Shown: positions 47,998 to 56,647, counted from the stretch's first letter. The stretch: 64,000 bases of DNA from RHKX01 sp963823565 (GCA_963823565.1 CAWGLR010000003.1:806001-870000), one strand, 5' to 3'. The notes: generated from the sequence alone by a model not told the origin. Numbers and translations are program-made.

Positions 47998-48629
47998 TGC
48001 AGACGATCGATACGAACTTGAGAGGCAACGTCGCCGAGGCGGGCGTCGTGTTCCGAGCGATCCGGGCCGGTATCGAGGTGTTGCGTCCCCGGGCCGAGCA
48101 CGTTCGCTATGACCTGGCGCTCGACGTTGGTGGGCGGATCTACCGAGTGCAATGCAAGAGTGCCTCGCTCAAGGACGGGGCGGTCGTCGTGCGCCTCAAG
48201 ACGTGCCGGAGGACCTCAAACGGCTATCTGCGAACCCTGTACTCCGAAGCCGAGATCGACTTCATCGCGGCATTCTGCCCGGAGAACGACGGCTGCTGGC
48301 TGATTCCGATTGATCGCGTCGACGGGCAGTCTCAGATTCAGCTTCGGATCCGGCCAGCTCGAAACGGGCAGCGGGCGGCTATAAACTTCGCTGCCGAGTT
48401 TGAGTTCGATGGGGCTGTAGCTCAGTTGGCTAGAGCGTCGGCGTGGCACGCCGAAGGCCACCGGTTCGAATCCGGTCAGCTCCACTTTTCGGATCCGGCG
48501 GTGATCACCGTCGGATCCGAAGCTTTCGGCGCCCACCCCGCCCGCTTCCTGCAGCGCGCCCGCGACGGCGAGAGCTTCCTCGTCACCCGCCGCAGCAGGC
48601 CGATGGCGCAGGTCATCCCGCCGGGCTAG
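47997..48629 (+). CDS. PD-(D/E)XK homing-type endonuclease reading through tRNA-Ala
   Basis: From GTG 47997 the first ~137 residues match the group I intron-associated PD-(D/E)XK endonucleases (I-Ssp6803I type): 'TNLRGNVAEAGVVFRAIRAG', 'RYDLALDVGGRIYRVQCKSA' with D and Q-x-K, 'SEAEIDFIAAFCPENDGCWLIPID', and an end 'AINFAAEFEF' where such proteins normally stop. There is no stop: the frame continues through tRNA-Ala (48411-48484) and into the antitoxin-like segment to 48629. No intron interrupts the tRNA. GC content is clearly lower than in neighbours. Cutting of the transcript at the tRNA 5' end by RNase P would leave a stop-less mRNA. Confidence 0.75.
   Translation: MQTIDTNLRGNVAEAGVVFRAIRAGIEVLRPRAEHVRYDLALDVGGRIYRVQCKSASLKDGAVVVRLKTCRRTSNGYLRTLYSEAEIDFIAAFCPENDGCWLIPIDRVDGQSQIQLRIRPARNGQRAAINFAAEFEFDGAVAQLARASAWHAEGHRFESGQLHFSDPAVITVGSEAFGAHPARFLQRARDGESFLVTRRSRPMAQVIPPG
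48411..48484 (+). tRNA. tRNA-Ala (anticodon GGC)
   Basis: Acceptor GGGGCTG pairs with CAGCTCC (one G-U), discriminator A. Anticodon stem TCGGC/GCCGA holds loop GTGGCAC, anticodon GGC. The T arm is ACCGG-TTCGAAT-CCGGT. It is uninterrupted, CCA is not encoded, and it starts about one codon after the natural end of the endonuclease domain. Confidence 0.96.
48501..48629 (+). CDS. Phd/YefM-like antitoxin segment
   Basis: 42 residues if started at GTG 48501, 16 bp after the tRNA: 'ITVGSEAFGAHPARFLQRAR' then 'DGESFLVTRRSRPMAQVIP'. This has the layout of the Phd/YefM DNA-binding N-domain (a strand, a helix containing x-F/Y-L-x-R, and the strand 'FLVTRRxRPMAxV'). There is no toxin gene downstream. 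It is in the same frame as the endonuclease and may be made as its tail or as a separate small protein. Confidence 0.5.
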   Translation: MITVGSEAFGAHPARFLQRARDGESFLVTRRSRPMAQVIPPG

Positions 48630-48643
48630 GCTCGGCGCCCTCG

Positions 48644-49135
48644 ATGATCCGCGCGCTCGCCATCGCCGGCACCGTCGCCTTCGTCGGCGCGGTCCTCCTC
48701 CTCTTCGCCGATGCAGAGGGGAACGCGATCCCCGCGGTCCTGCTCATCCTCGCGTCGGTCGCGATCTCGGTCTTCCTGGCGCTGCGCCGGGTTGTCCTGC
48801 TTGCGCGCCGCGTCGTCGTCGACGCGCATACCTTCCTGCGCGGCGACGTCCAGCGTGCCCGACTGGTGCGCATCGAGGACCCCAGGGGCATCATCGACAC
48901 CCGCTCGCCCGCCGTGCTCGAGCTGGAGGGCGAGGACGGCGCCGTCCACGGGTTCGAGCGCGACATCCCCGTGCCCTTCTTCTACGCCTGGGGATACCGG
49001 GCAGCGAAGCGCCTGCCCTTCCTCCGCACCATCGACCAGCAGAAGCTGCGCGAGCTCGTCGCCTTCGAGCTCAAGCGCGAGGGCCTCAGCGTCAGCATCT
49101 CTCGGCCGGAGCCGGCGACCGAGCCGGCGACCTAG
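48644..49135 (+). CDS. Membrane protein, function unknown
   Basis: 163 residues, ATG 48644, with a TAGGCT box 11 nt upstream. Two N-terminal helices ('ALAIAGTVAFVGAVLLLFA', 'IPAVLLILASVAISVFLAL') are followed by a soluble domain with 'HTFLRGDVQRARLVRIEDPRGII', 'AVLELEGEDGAVHGFERDIPVPFFYAWGYRAAKRLPFL' and a C-terminal helix. It could be a membrane-anchored beta domain facing the cytosol. I recognise no family. It is followed two codons later by the winged-helix gene. Confidence 0.65.
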   Translation: MIRALAIAGTVAFVGAVLLLFADAEGNAIPAVLLILASVAISVFLALRRVVLLARRVVVDAHTFLRGDVQRARLVRIEDPRGIIDTRSPAVLELEGEDGAVHGFERDIPVPFFYAWGYRAAKRLPFLRTIDQQKLRELVAFELKREGLSVSISRPEPATEPAT

Positions 49136-49139
49136 CACC

Positions 49140-50168
49140 GTGCCCCTCCAGCTCATCCGCCGCCGCCTCGCCTCCCAGCGCCTCATCCCCGAGACCGCGG
49201 CCGCATCCCCGCACGAGGCGGCCCGCGCCGTCGTCGGCATCCAGGCGCAGGACATCCGCGCCTCGACGCTCGCCGTCCGCTCCCGGGTCCCCGGCGCCGA
49301 CCGCGGGGAGATCCTCGCCGACCCCCGCCTCGTCCGCACCTGGACCGTCCGCGGCACCGCCCACCTGATCGCCGCCGAGGACCTCCCCTGGATGCACACC
49401 CTCACCGCGCCCCGCAACGCCGCCTACTTCGACGGCCTGATGACGAAGCGCGGCAACCGCGAGCTCGTCGGCTCCCTCCTTCCCGACGCCCTCGCCATCC
49501 TCGAGCGCCGCGGCCCGCTGACCAAGGCCGACGTCCTCTCCCGCCTCGCCGACCTCGGGCACCCGCCCCTCGACCAGTCCTCCAGCAACATCCTCATGCC
49601 CTGGATCGCCTCCTCGGGGCGCATCCTCGGCCTTCCCGACGGCCGCTTCCGCGTCACCGACCCGCCTCCCCGCGTCGACGAGGACGAGGCCCTCGCGACC
49701 CTCGGCCGCCGCTACCTCGCCGGCTACGGACCCGCCGGCCCCCACGACCTCGCCCGCTGGTCCGGCTTCACCCTGGCGATCGCCCGTCGCGCCCTCGACG
49801 CCGCCGGCCCGCTGGAGACCTTCCGCGACGACCTCCTCGCCATCCCCGGCACCCTCGATGGCGACCCGCCGCCCGCGCCCGCGGCTCTCCTCCTCGCACC
49901 CTTCGACACCGCGATGCTCGGCTGGCGCAGCCGCGAGCCCATCGTCGCGGCCGTCGACGACCGCAACGTCCTGCCCGGCGGCGGCATCGTCCGCGCCACC
50001 CTCCTCAACCGCGGCCGCGCCTGCGCGACCTGGCGCGTCGCCGGGTCCGGCGCCCGCCGCACCCTCGACCTCGAGCCCTTCCGCCGCCTTCCGGCGCGCG
50101 CCGCCATCGGCGCCGAGGCGAGCGCCGTCGGCCGCTTCCTCGGGCTCGACCTGCGGCTCGCCTCCTAG
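49140..50168 (+). CDS. Winged-helix DNA-binding domain protein (HTH_42 type)
   Basis: 342 residues from GTG 49140. The pattern is that of the HTH_42/DUF1006 family: 'AARAVVGIQAQDIRASTLAVRSRV', 'VRTWTVRGTAHLIAAEDLPWM', 'ILERRGPLTKADVLSRLADLG', 'RRYLAGYGPAGPHDLARWSGFT', and 'LLLAPFDTAMLGWRSREPIV'. Related proteins (YcaQ/AlkX type) are DNA glycosylases that unhook crosslinks or alkyl adducts, so a DNA-repair role is possible; the catalytic motif cannot be verified by eye. It lies upstream of leuS. Confidence 0.82.
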   Translation: MPLQLIRRRLASQRLIPETAAASPHEAARAVVGIQAQDIRASTLAVRSRVPGADRGEILADPRLVRTWTVRGTAHLIAAEDLPWMHTLTAPRNAAYFDGLMTKRGNRELVGSLLPDALAILERRGPLTKADVLSRLADLGHPPLDQSSSNILMPWIASSGRILGLPDGRFRVTDPPPRVDEDEALATLGRRYLAGYGPAGPHDLARWSGFTLAIARRALDAAGPLETFRDDLLAIPGTLDGDPPPAPAALLLAPFDTAMLGWRSREPIVAAVDDRNVLPGGGIVRATLLNRGRACATWRVAGSGARRTLDLEPFRRLPARAAIGAEASAVGRFLGLDLRLAS

Positions 50169-50171
50169 ACT
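50166..50171 (+). promoter_or_regulatory. -10 box for leuS
   Basis: TAGACT, sharing the TAG stop of the winged-helix gene, ends 9 nt before ATG 50181. Confidence 0.5.
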
Positions 50172-50180
50172 CCGCCGCCC

Positions 50181-52787
50181 ATGCCAGCCCCCGCCGAGCA
50201 GCAGCCCCGTGGACGCTACGAGCCGCGCGAGATCGAGCGCCGCTGGCAGCGCCGCTGGGACGAGGAGAGCACCTGGGTCGCGCCCAACCCCGGCGCCCCC
50301 GGCTTCGACGGCTCCAAGCCCAAGGCCTACGTCCTCGAGATGCTGCCCTACCCCTCCGGCGAGCCCCACGTCGGCCACCTCAAGAACTACTCGATCGGCG
50401 ACGCCATCGCCCACTTCCGCCGCCGCCACGGCATGACCGTCGTCCACCCGATGGGCTACGACGCCTTCGGCCTTCCCGCCGAGAACCACGCGATCCGCAC
50501 CGGCGAGCACCCCCGCGACTCGACCTGGGCGTCCATCGAGGAGTTCCGGCGCCAGTTCCGCGAGTGGGGCATCTCGATCGACTGGACCCGCGAGTTCGCA
50601 ACCTGCGAGCCCGACTACTACCGCTGGACCCAGTGGCTCTTCCTCCGCCTCTTCGAGCGCGACCTCGCCCATCGCACCGACGCCCCCGTCAACTGGTGCC
50701 CCAAGGACCAGACCGTCCTCGCCAACGAGCAGGTCATCGACGGCCGCTGCGAGCGCTGCGGCACCCCAGTCGTCGCCCGCCGCCTCGAGCAGTGGTACTT
50801 CCGCATCACCGCCTACGCCGACCGCCTCCTCTCCGACTTCGACCTCCTCGAGTCCTGGCCCGAGCACGTCGTCACGATGCAGCGCAACTGGATCGGCCGT
50901 TCCGAGGGCGCCGAGGCGATCTTCCGCTGCGAGGAGCTCGACCTCGACTTCCCGGTCTTCACCACCCGCCCCGACACCCTCTTCGGTGCCACCTTCTTCG
51001 TCCTCGCGCCCGAGCACCCCGAGCTCGAGCGCCTGATCGAGGGCACCGCGAACGCCGACGAGGTCCGCGCCTACGTCGACCGGGCGATCCGCGAGTCGGC
51101 GAGCGAGCGCGGCGACGAGGACAAGGAGAAGACCGGCGTCCGCCTCGAGCGGACCGTCACCAACCCGGTCAACGGCGAGCAGATCCCGATGTTCGTCGCC
51201 GACTACGTGCTGATGGAGTACGGCACCGGCGCGATCATGGCCGTCCCCGCCCACGACCAGCGCGACTTCGACTTCGCCCGCAGGTTCGGCCTCGAGATCC
51301 GCCGCGTCGTCGAGCCGGGAAGCGGAGCCGGCTCGGACACCGACGTCGATCCTGCCCCCGGCGACTCGCGGGACCCGGGGGAACCGGACGCGCAGCGGAG
51401 GATTCCCCCGGATGAGTCCGAGGCTTTCGTCGCCCACGCCGGCGATGAGCGGCTCGTCAACTCGGGCGAGCTCGACGGGCTGACTCCCGCCGAGGCGAAG
51501 CAGCGGATCGTCGAGCGCCTCGAGTCCGAGGGCCGAGGCAAGCCCGCCGTCAACTACCGTCTCCGCGACTGGCTGCTCTCCCGCCAGCGCTACTGGGGAT
51601 GCCCGATACCGATCGTGCACTGCCCCGCCTGCGGGATCGTGCCCGTGCCCGACGACCAGCTCCCCGTCGTCCTCCCCGACGTCGACGACTACCGGCCGAA
51701 GGGGAAATCGCCCCTGGCAGCGGCGACCGACTGGGTCAACGTCGACTGCCCTTCCTGCGGCGGCCCCGCCCAGCGCGAGACCGACACGATGGACACCTTC
51801 GTCGACTCGTCCTGGTACTTCCTCCGCTACCTCGACCCGCGCAACGACGAGCTGCCCTTCGCCCCCGAGGTCGCCGACCACTGGATGCCCGTCGACCAGT
51901 ACATCGGCGGCGTCGAGCACGCGATCCTCCACCTGATGTACGCGCGCTTCTTCACCAAGGCGCTCGCCGACCAGGGGATGCTCGCCGCGCAGGAGCCCTT
52001 CGCCAGCCTCTTCACCCAGGGGATGATCACCCGCGACGGCGCGAAGATGAGCAAGTCGAAGGGCAACGTCGTCAGCCCCGCCGACTTCGTCGACCGCTAC
52101 GGCGCCGACACCGCCCGCACCTACGTCTGCTTCATGGGCCCGCCCGACCGCGGCGGCGACTGGGTCGACGAGGGCGTCGAGGGAGTGCACCGGTTCCTGT
52201 CGCGGCTCTGGCGGCTGGGAGCGAGCGGCGAGCGGCGAGCGGCGAGCAGCTTCGGCTCGGAGTGGCAGCGGACGGCTAGTGGCGACGCTCGCGTCCTCGT
52301 CCGCAAGGGCCACTGGGCCATCGACAAGGCGACCCGGGACTTCCAGCGCGGGTTCCAGTTCAACACCGTGATCTCGGCGGTGATGGAGCTGGTCAACGAG
52401 GCCTACCGCCTGCGACCCGCGCTGGAGGGCGAAGAGGACGGCGAGCGCGCGCTCGCCTTCGCCACCGCCACGGCGGCGTCGCTGATCTTCCCGTTCGCTC
52501 CGCACGTCGCCTGCGAGGTCTGGGAGCAGGTGGTCGGCGGCGATCTCTGGGAGGTGCCCTGGCCTCAGGCCGACCCCGAGCTGCTGGCCTCGGAGACGGT
52601 CACGGTGATCGTCCAGGTCAACGGCAAGCTCCGCGACCGGGTCGAGGCGGCGGCCGACGCTCCCGAGGAGGAGCTGCTCGAGCTGGCGCGCGCGAGCGAG
52701 AAGGTGCGCGCCCACGTCGACGGCAAGGACGTGGTCAAGGAGATCGTCGTCCCCGGCAAGCTCGTCAACCTCGTCGTCCGCGGCTAG
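50181..52787 (+). CDS. leuS: Leucyl-tRNA synthetase
   Basis: 868 residues, class Ia. HIGH motif 'HVGH' at residue 63 in 'EMLPYPSGEPHVGHLKNYSIGD', KMSKS at about 622 in 'GAKMSKSKGNVVSPADFVDRYG'. The zinc domain 'WCPKDQTVLANEQVIDGRCERCG' lies at about 174-196, the editing domain near 'FTTRPDTLFGATFFVLAPEHP' and 'MAVPAHDQRDFDFA'. A second Cys4-like insertion lies at about 483-535 ('CPACG', 'CPSCGG'). Two low-complexity stretches (about 375-410 and 675-700, 'GASGERRAASSFGSEW') look like lineage-specific insertions. Confidence 0.97.
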   Translation: MPAPAEQQPRGRYEPREIERRWQRRWDEESTWVAPNPGAPGFDGSKPKAYVLEMLPYPSGEPHVGHLKNYSIGDAIAHFRRRHGMTVVHPMGYDAFGLPAENHAIRTGEHPRDSTWASIEEFRRQFREWGISIDWTREFATCEPDYYRWTQWLFLRLFERDLAHRTDAPVNWCPKDQTVLANEQVIDGRCERCGTPVVARRLEQWYFRITAYADRLLSDFDLLESWPEHVVTMQRNWIGRSEGAEAIFRCEELDLDFPVFTTRPDTLFGATFFVLAPEHPELERLIEGTANADEVRAYVDRAIRESASERGDEDKEKTGVRLERTVTNPVNGEQIPMFVADYVLMEYGTGAIMAVPAHDQRDFDFARRFGLEIRRVVEPGSGAGSDTDVDPAPGDSRDPGEPDAQRRIPPDESEAFVAHAGDERLVNSGELDGLTPAEAKQRIVERLESEGRGKPAVNYRLRDWLLSRQRYWGCPIPIVHCPACGIVPVPDDQLPVVLPDVDDYRPKGKSPLAAATDWVNVDCPSCGGPAQRETDTMDTFVDSSWYFLRYLDPRNDELPFAPEVADHWMPVDQYIGGVEHAILHLMYARFFTKALADQGMLAAQEPFASLFTQGMITRDGAKMSKSKGNVVSPADFVDRYGADTARTYVCFMGPPDRGGDWVDEGVEGVHRFLSRLWRLGASGERRAASSFGSEWQRTASGDARVLVRKGHWAIDKATRDFQRGFQFNTVISAVMELVNEAYRLRPALEGEEDGERALAFATATAASLIFPFAPHVACEVWEQVVGGDLWEVPWPQADPELLASETVTVIVQVNGKLRDRVEAAADAPEEELLELARASEKVRAHVDGKDVVKEIVVPGKLVNLVVRG

Positions 52788-52846
52788 ATCGCCAACCGGC
52801 GCCAATCGGCCCGCGCCCCCTCCGGGGGTCTGCTAGAACACGCGGC

Positions 52847-53248
52847 GTGCTTGTCAGGCGCCTCGATGACGCCGCGGTGAAGGAGTTCCACCGGCTCAGG
52901 TCGCACATCCTCATGGATGCAGGCGAGCTCGGCTCGCGGCACATGACCGTGACCTGGATCGAGGTTCCCTCGGGCGTCTCGCAGGACCTCCGCACCCATG
53001 AGGAGGCCGAGCAGGTCTACGTCGTCGTCAGGGGCACCGGCACGCTCTCGACGACCGGCGACACCGAGGAGCTCCGCCCCGGCGATCTCGCGCTGATCCC
53101 GCCGGCGAGCGACCACACGATCGCCAACGAGGACGACGAGCCGTTGGCGCTGGTGTCCGTCCAGTCACCGGCGGTCACCGTCGAGGAGACCTTCGGTCGC
53201 CAGACGGCCGCGGTCGCCGGCTACGACGAGGACGACGACGTCTACTGA
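52847..53248 (+). CDS. Cupin-domain protein
   Basis: 133 residues, GTG start. 'IDVEVPSGVSQDLRTHEEAEQVYVVVRGTGTLSTTGDTEELRPGDLALIPPASDHTIANEDDEPLALVSVQSP' (wording by segments: 'RTHEEAEQVYVVVRGTG' is cupin motif 1 with His and Glu; 'LIPPASDHTIANEDDEPL' is motif 2 with His). It is a small beta-barrel likely binding one metal; function unknown. It is located between leuS and acylphosphatase. Confidence 0.85.
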   Translation: MLVRRLDDAAVKEFHRLRSHILMDAGELGSRHMTVTWIEVPSGVSQDLRTHEEAEQVYVVVRGTGTLSTTGDTEELRPGDLALIPPASDHTIANEDDEPLALVSVQSPAVTVEETFGRQTAAVAGYDEDDDVY

Positions 53249-53258
53249 GCGCGGCCCC

Positions 53259-53528
53259 ACGACGATCCGCCGGCGGGTCACCGTCCGCGGCCGCGTCCAG
53301 GGGGTCTTCTTCCGCGACTCCGTCCGCCGGATCGCCGAGGGCCGCGGCGTCGCCGGCAGCGCTACGAACCTGCCCGACGGCGCAGTCGAGGTCGTGCTCG
53401 AGGGACCCCGGGGCGCGGTCGAGGGGCTGATCGCCTTCTGCGCCGAGGGTCCGGACCACGCCGAGGTCAGCGCCGTGGAGGTCGACGAGGAGGAGCCGCG
53501 GGGCGAGTCGGGGTTCCGTATGGGCTAG
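53259..53528 (+). CDS. acyP: Acylphosphatase, start codon not evident
   Basis: About 89 residues in frame: 'RRRVTVRGRVQGVFFRDSVRR' contains the phosphate loop G-R-V-Q-G-V-F-F-R with the catalytic Arg, and 'GVAGSATNLPDGAVEVVLEG' contains the catalytic Asn. The end 'ESGFRMG' is shifted from the usual F-x-I/V. The frame has no ATG, GTG or TTG. CTG 53245, overlapping the cupin stop (CTGA), lies one base out of frame; one C missing from the run at 53255-53258 would join them and give a start (M)SAAPTTIRRR. It hydrolyses carboxyl-phosphate bonds. Confidence 0.82.
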   Translation, partial: TTIRRRVTVRGRVQGVFFRDSVRRIAEGRGVAGSATNLPDGAVEVVLEGPRGAVEGLIAFCAEGPDHAEVSAVEVDEEEPRGESGFRMG

Positions 53529-53646
53529 GCGCCCGGCGACGAACTTGTCACGACCTCGTCGCTGAATCGTTGCGTTCGCGCCTCGATCCGTAACGCGATC
53601 GGCCGCACGATCGGCGCGTGCGGACGAGCGGAGAGAGGACCCCCTG

Positions 53647-54222
53647 ATGAGCGGCCCGAGCCGCCTTCAGCTCGCCGTGTACGCGGCGATCGGGGTCGTC
53701 CTGCTCCTGCTCGGCGTGCGCGCGGTCCGCGAGAGCGGGGGAGAGGCGGGCGCCGCGCAGTCCGGGGTGCGGCTTGCGTCCGCCCCCGCGGGCTCCGGCG
53801 CCGCCGAAAGCGGCGGCGACGTCGTCGTCCACGTCGCCGGCGCCGTTCGCGACCCGGGCGTCTACCGGCTTCCCGCGGGCTCCCGGGTCGCCGACGCCGT
53901 CGAGCGCGCCGGCGGCGCGTCCGGCGGCGGCGACCCGAACGCGATCAACCTCGCGGCGCGGCTCGCCGACGGGCAGCAGGTGGTCGTTCCCGGCCGCGGC
54001 GCGGGCGCGGCGGCGGCCGCCGCCGAGGACGGGCCGATCAGCCTCGGCTCCGCGGATCAGGCCGACCTCGAGGAGATCGAGGGCATCGGGCCGGTGACCG
54101 CCGCCGACATCATCGCCTTCCGCGACGAGCGCGGCGGCGTCTCGTCGATCGAGGAGCTCGACGAGATCCCCGGCATCGGCCCGGCGACCATCGAGTCGCT
54201 CAGCGACCGCCTCCAGCCTTGA
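53647..54222 (+). CDS. comEA: Competence protein ComEA
   Basis: 191 residues, ATG with GGAGAGAGGA upstream. One N-terminal membrane helix (about 9-24), a low-complexity spacer, a SLBB domain ('VVVHVAGAVRDPGVYRLPAGSRVADAVERAGGA'), and a C-terminal pair of helix-hairpin-helix motifs ('ADLEEIEGIGPVTAADIIAFR', 'IEELDEIPGIGPATIESL'). It is a membrane-anchored DNA receptor that hands transforming DNA to ComEC, encoded next with a stop/start overlap. The 118-bp gap before it has GC-rich dyads but no other gene. Confidence 0.93.
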   Translation: MSGPSRLQLAVYAAIGVVLLLLGVRAVRESGGEAGAAQSGVRLASAPAGSGAAESGGDVVVHVAGAVRDPGVYRLPAGSRVADAVERAGGASGGGDPNAINLAARLADGQQVVVPGRGAGAAAAAAEDGPISLGSADQADLEEIEGIGPVTAADIIAFRDERGGVSSIEELDEIPGIGPATIESLSDRLQP

Positions 54223-56606
54223 GCCGCCCGCTCGCGCTGCGCCGGCACCTCGCGCTCGCCGGGGCCGCGGCGGGCCTCCTCCTCGCGGGATCGGTCCGGC
54301 CACCGGCGGGGTGGCTGCCCTGCCTGCTGGCCGGAGGCGCCGCGCTCGCCGTCGCCGGCCGCCCGCTGCTGCGCCCGGGAGGCGCGCCGCCGGTCGCCCC
54401 CGTCGCCGCCTGGCTCGCCTGCCTGGCGGCGCTGTCGGTCCTCGGCGGGCTCGGCGCCGGGTCCGCGCGACTCGCGGCGATCGACGGCGGCGCCCTCGCC
54501 GCCCCGGCCGGGCGGACCGTGACCGCGGTCGGCTACGTCGACGGCGTCCCGCGGCGCAGCTTCGGCGAGGTCCGCGTCCCGCTCGACACCGCCGACGGTC
54601 GGGTGCTCGCCGTGGCCCCCGAACCGATCGGCGCGCTCGCGCCAGGCGAGGAGGTGCGTGCCCGCGGGCGGCTCGAGCGCCCCGATGACCCGTTCCTGCG
54701 CTCCGAGGCGCAGCGGGCCGGCGCCTCGCTGGTCCTGCGGGCCGACCGGCTGGTCCCCACGGGCGGCACCCGCGGCGGGCTCGAGGGCTCGCTCGACAGC
54801 GTCCGCGGCCGCGCCGAGGCGGCGCTCGATGAGGGCATGGACGAGTCCGAGTCGGCGCTCGCCCGCGGCTTCGTGCTCGGCCAGGACGACCTGATCGACC
54901 CGGCGGTTCGCGAGCAGTTCAAGCGCTCCGGCCTCAGCCACCTGCTCGCCGTCTCCGGTCAGAACGTGATGCTGCTCGCGATCCTCGGCGGCGTCCTCTT
55001 CGGGCTGCTCGGCGCCGGCACGCGGCTGCGGCTCGTGCTGATCCTGCTGCTGATCGCCGCCTACGTCCCGGTCGCCGGCGCGGGTCCCTCGATCCTCCGC
55101 GCCGGCGTGATGGGCGCCGCCGGCATCCTCGCGACCCTCGCCGGTCGCCCCGCCGACCGCGCCTACGTGACCCTCCTCGCCGCGGTCGCGACCCTGCTGA
55201 TCGACCCGCGGTTCGTCTCCGATCCCGGCTGGCAGCTCTCGTTCGCGGCCCTGGTCGGGATCATGCTCTGGGCATCGCCGCTGCGGCGGGTCCTCGCGCC
55301 GGCCCTGTCCCGGCGGCTGCCTCGCCGCATCGCCGAGCCGCTCGCCGACGGCACCGCGCTGACTCTCGCCGCGACCGCCGCGACCGCGCCGCTGATCGCC
55401 CACGCCTTCGACCGCCTCTCGATCGCATCGCTGCCGGCGAACGTCGTCGTCCTGCCGGCGGTCGCGCCGGCGATGTGGGTGGGGATGCTGATCGGCCTCC
55501 TCGCGCAGCTCCCGCACCTCGCGGTCGCCGGCGCCGACCCGATCGCCCTCCTCGGCGCGGTCGAGGGGCGCCTGGTCGGGTTCGTCGCCGGCGTCGCCGA
55601 CCTGATGTCGCGTCCCGGCTGGGCCCAGGTCGGCCTGCCGCTTCCGGCCCCCGCGGCCGTCGCCGCCTCCTACGCCGCGATCGCCGCGGCGATGAGCGTC
55701 GCGGTCGGTGCCGCCGGCCGGCGCGCCGGCATCGGCCCGCCGCGCCCCATGGCGATCGCGGCCGCACTGGCGCTCGCGCTGGCGCTCCTGCCTGCGTTGC
55801 GCGAGGACGGGCAGCCCCGGCCTCCACCGGGGGTTCTCCGGATCACCGCGCTCGACGTCGGCCAGGGCGACGCGATCCTGCTGCGGACCCCGCGAGGGGC
55901 GCCGGTCCTCATCGACGGCGGCCCGCCGGGGACGGCGGCGGCGGACGCCCTGCGCGAGCTCGGCGTCGATCGCCTGCGTGCCGCGTTCGTCACCCACGAC
56001 CAGCTCGACCACGCCGGCGGCCTGCCGGCCGTGCTCGAGCGCGTGCCGACGAAGCTGCTCGTGCACGCGCGCCGCGCCCCGGAGGCCGAGGCCGCCGCCA
56101 GCGGCGCCGGGACCCGGGTCGTGCGAACCGCCGAAGGCGGGACCTTCGACTTCGGCGCCCTCCGCCTCGACGTGCTCTGGCCGCCGCGTGATCGCCTCCG
56201 CGCCCCGCCGGCCGACCCCAACCTCGACGCGATCGTCCTCGCCGCCCGTTTCCGCGGCTACGCCGCGCTGCTTCCGGCCGACGCCGAGCAGGAGGCGACC
56301 CACCTCGATCCCGGCCCGATCGACGTCCTCAAGGTCGCCCACCACGGCAGCGACGACGCCGGCCTCGAGGCGCTGCTCGAGCGATCGGTCCCGCGGGTGG
56401 CGCTGCTCAGCGTCGGCGCCGGCAACGGCTACGGCCATCCGACCGGCGCGACGCTCACGACCCTTGCCGCGCGCGGGACGTGCGTCCTGCGGACCGACCT
56501 CGACGGGGCCGTCACCGCCGAGCTCGGCCCCGAGGGGGTGACCGCCTACGGCGCCGACGGCCCGCCGCCCGCCGAGCGGCCGGGATGCGCGGCGGCGTCC
56601 GGCTGA
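54219..56606 (+). CDS. comEC: ComEC/Rec2 DNA uptake channel
   Basis: 795 residues, TTG 54219 overlapping the comEA TGA. An N-terminal OB-like domain (about 95-200), then the competence membrane domain with about ten helices ('GLSHLLAVSGQNVMLLAILGGVLFGLLGAG', 'GAGPSILRAGVMGAAGILA'). The C-terminal metallo-beta-lactamase domain (about 545-770) has 'ITALDVGQGDAILLRTPRGAPVLIDGG', 'FVTHDQLDHAGGLPAVL' and 'VLKVAHHGSDDAGLEALLE'. It forms the inner-membrane DNA channel. The HxDxDH motif reads HDQLDH here, a small deviation. Confidence 0.94.
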   Translation: MSRPLALRRHLALAGAAAGLLLAGSVRPPAGWLPCLLAGGAALAVAGRPLLRPGGAPPVAPVAAWLACLAALSVLGGLGAGSARLAAIDGGALAAPAGRTVTAVGYVDGVPRRSFGEVRVPLDTADGRVLAVAPEPIGALAPGEEVRARGRLERPDDPFLRSEAQRAGASLVLRADRLVPTGGTRGGLEGSLDSVRGRAEAALDEGMDESESALARGFVLGQDDLIDPAVREQFKRSGLSHLLAVSGQNVMLLAILGGVLFGLLGAGTRLRLVLILLLIAAYVPVAGAGPSILRAGVMGAAGILATLAGRPADRAYVTLLAAVATLLIDPRFVSDPGWQLSFAALVGIMLWASPLRRVLAPALSRRLPRRIAEPLADGTALTLAATAATAPLIAHAFDRLSIASLPANVVVLPAVAPAMWVGMLIGLLAQLPHLAVAGADPIALLGAVEGRLVGFVAGVADLMSRPGWAQVGLPLPAPAAVAASYAAIAAAMSVAVGAAGRRAGIGPPRPMAIAAALALALALLPALREDGQPRPPPGVLRITALDVGQGDAILLRTPRGAPVLIDGGPPGTAAADALRELGVDRLRAAFVTHDQLDHAGGLPAVLERVPTKLLVHARRAPEAEAAASGAGTRVVRTAEGGTFDFGALRLDVLWPPRDRLRAPPADPNLDAIVLAARFRGYAALLPADAEQEATHLDPGPIDVLKVAHHGSDDAGLEALLERSVPRVALLSVGAGNGYGHPTGATLTTLAARGTCVLRTDLDGAVTAELGPEGVTAYGADGPPPAERPGCAAASG

Positions 56607-56647
56607 GCCCGGCCTCGGCCGGCCCCGGGTGAGACCGGACCCGGACG

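Noticed and set aside
51300..51410. Possible frameshift or foreign insert inside leuS (low-complexity Gly/Asp/Pro stretch)
   Set aside because: The frame is intact on both sides and the region is a known variable linker of LeuRS; a lineage-specific insertion is enough.
49092..52805. A 1237-codon open frame antisense to leuS (and similar long antisense frames opposite valS, rng, comEC and others)
   Set aside because: Extreme GC at third codon positions removes stops from the opposite strand. The products are Arg/Asp/Gly-rich with no family pattern, while the sense genes are clear.
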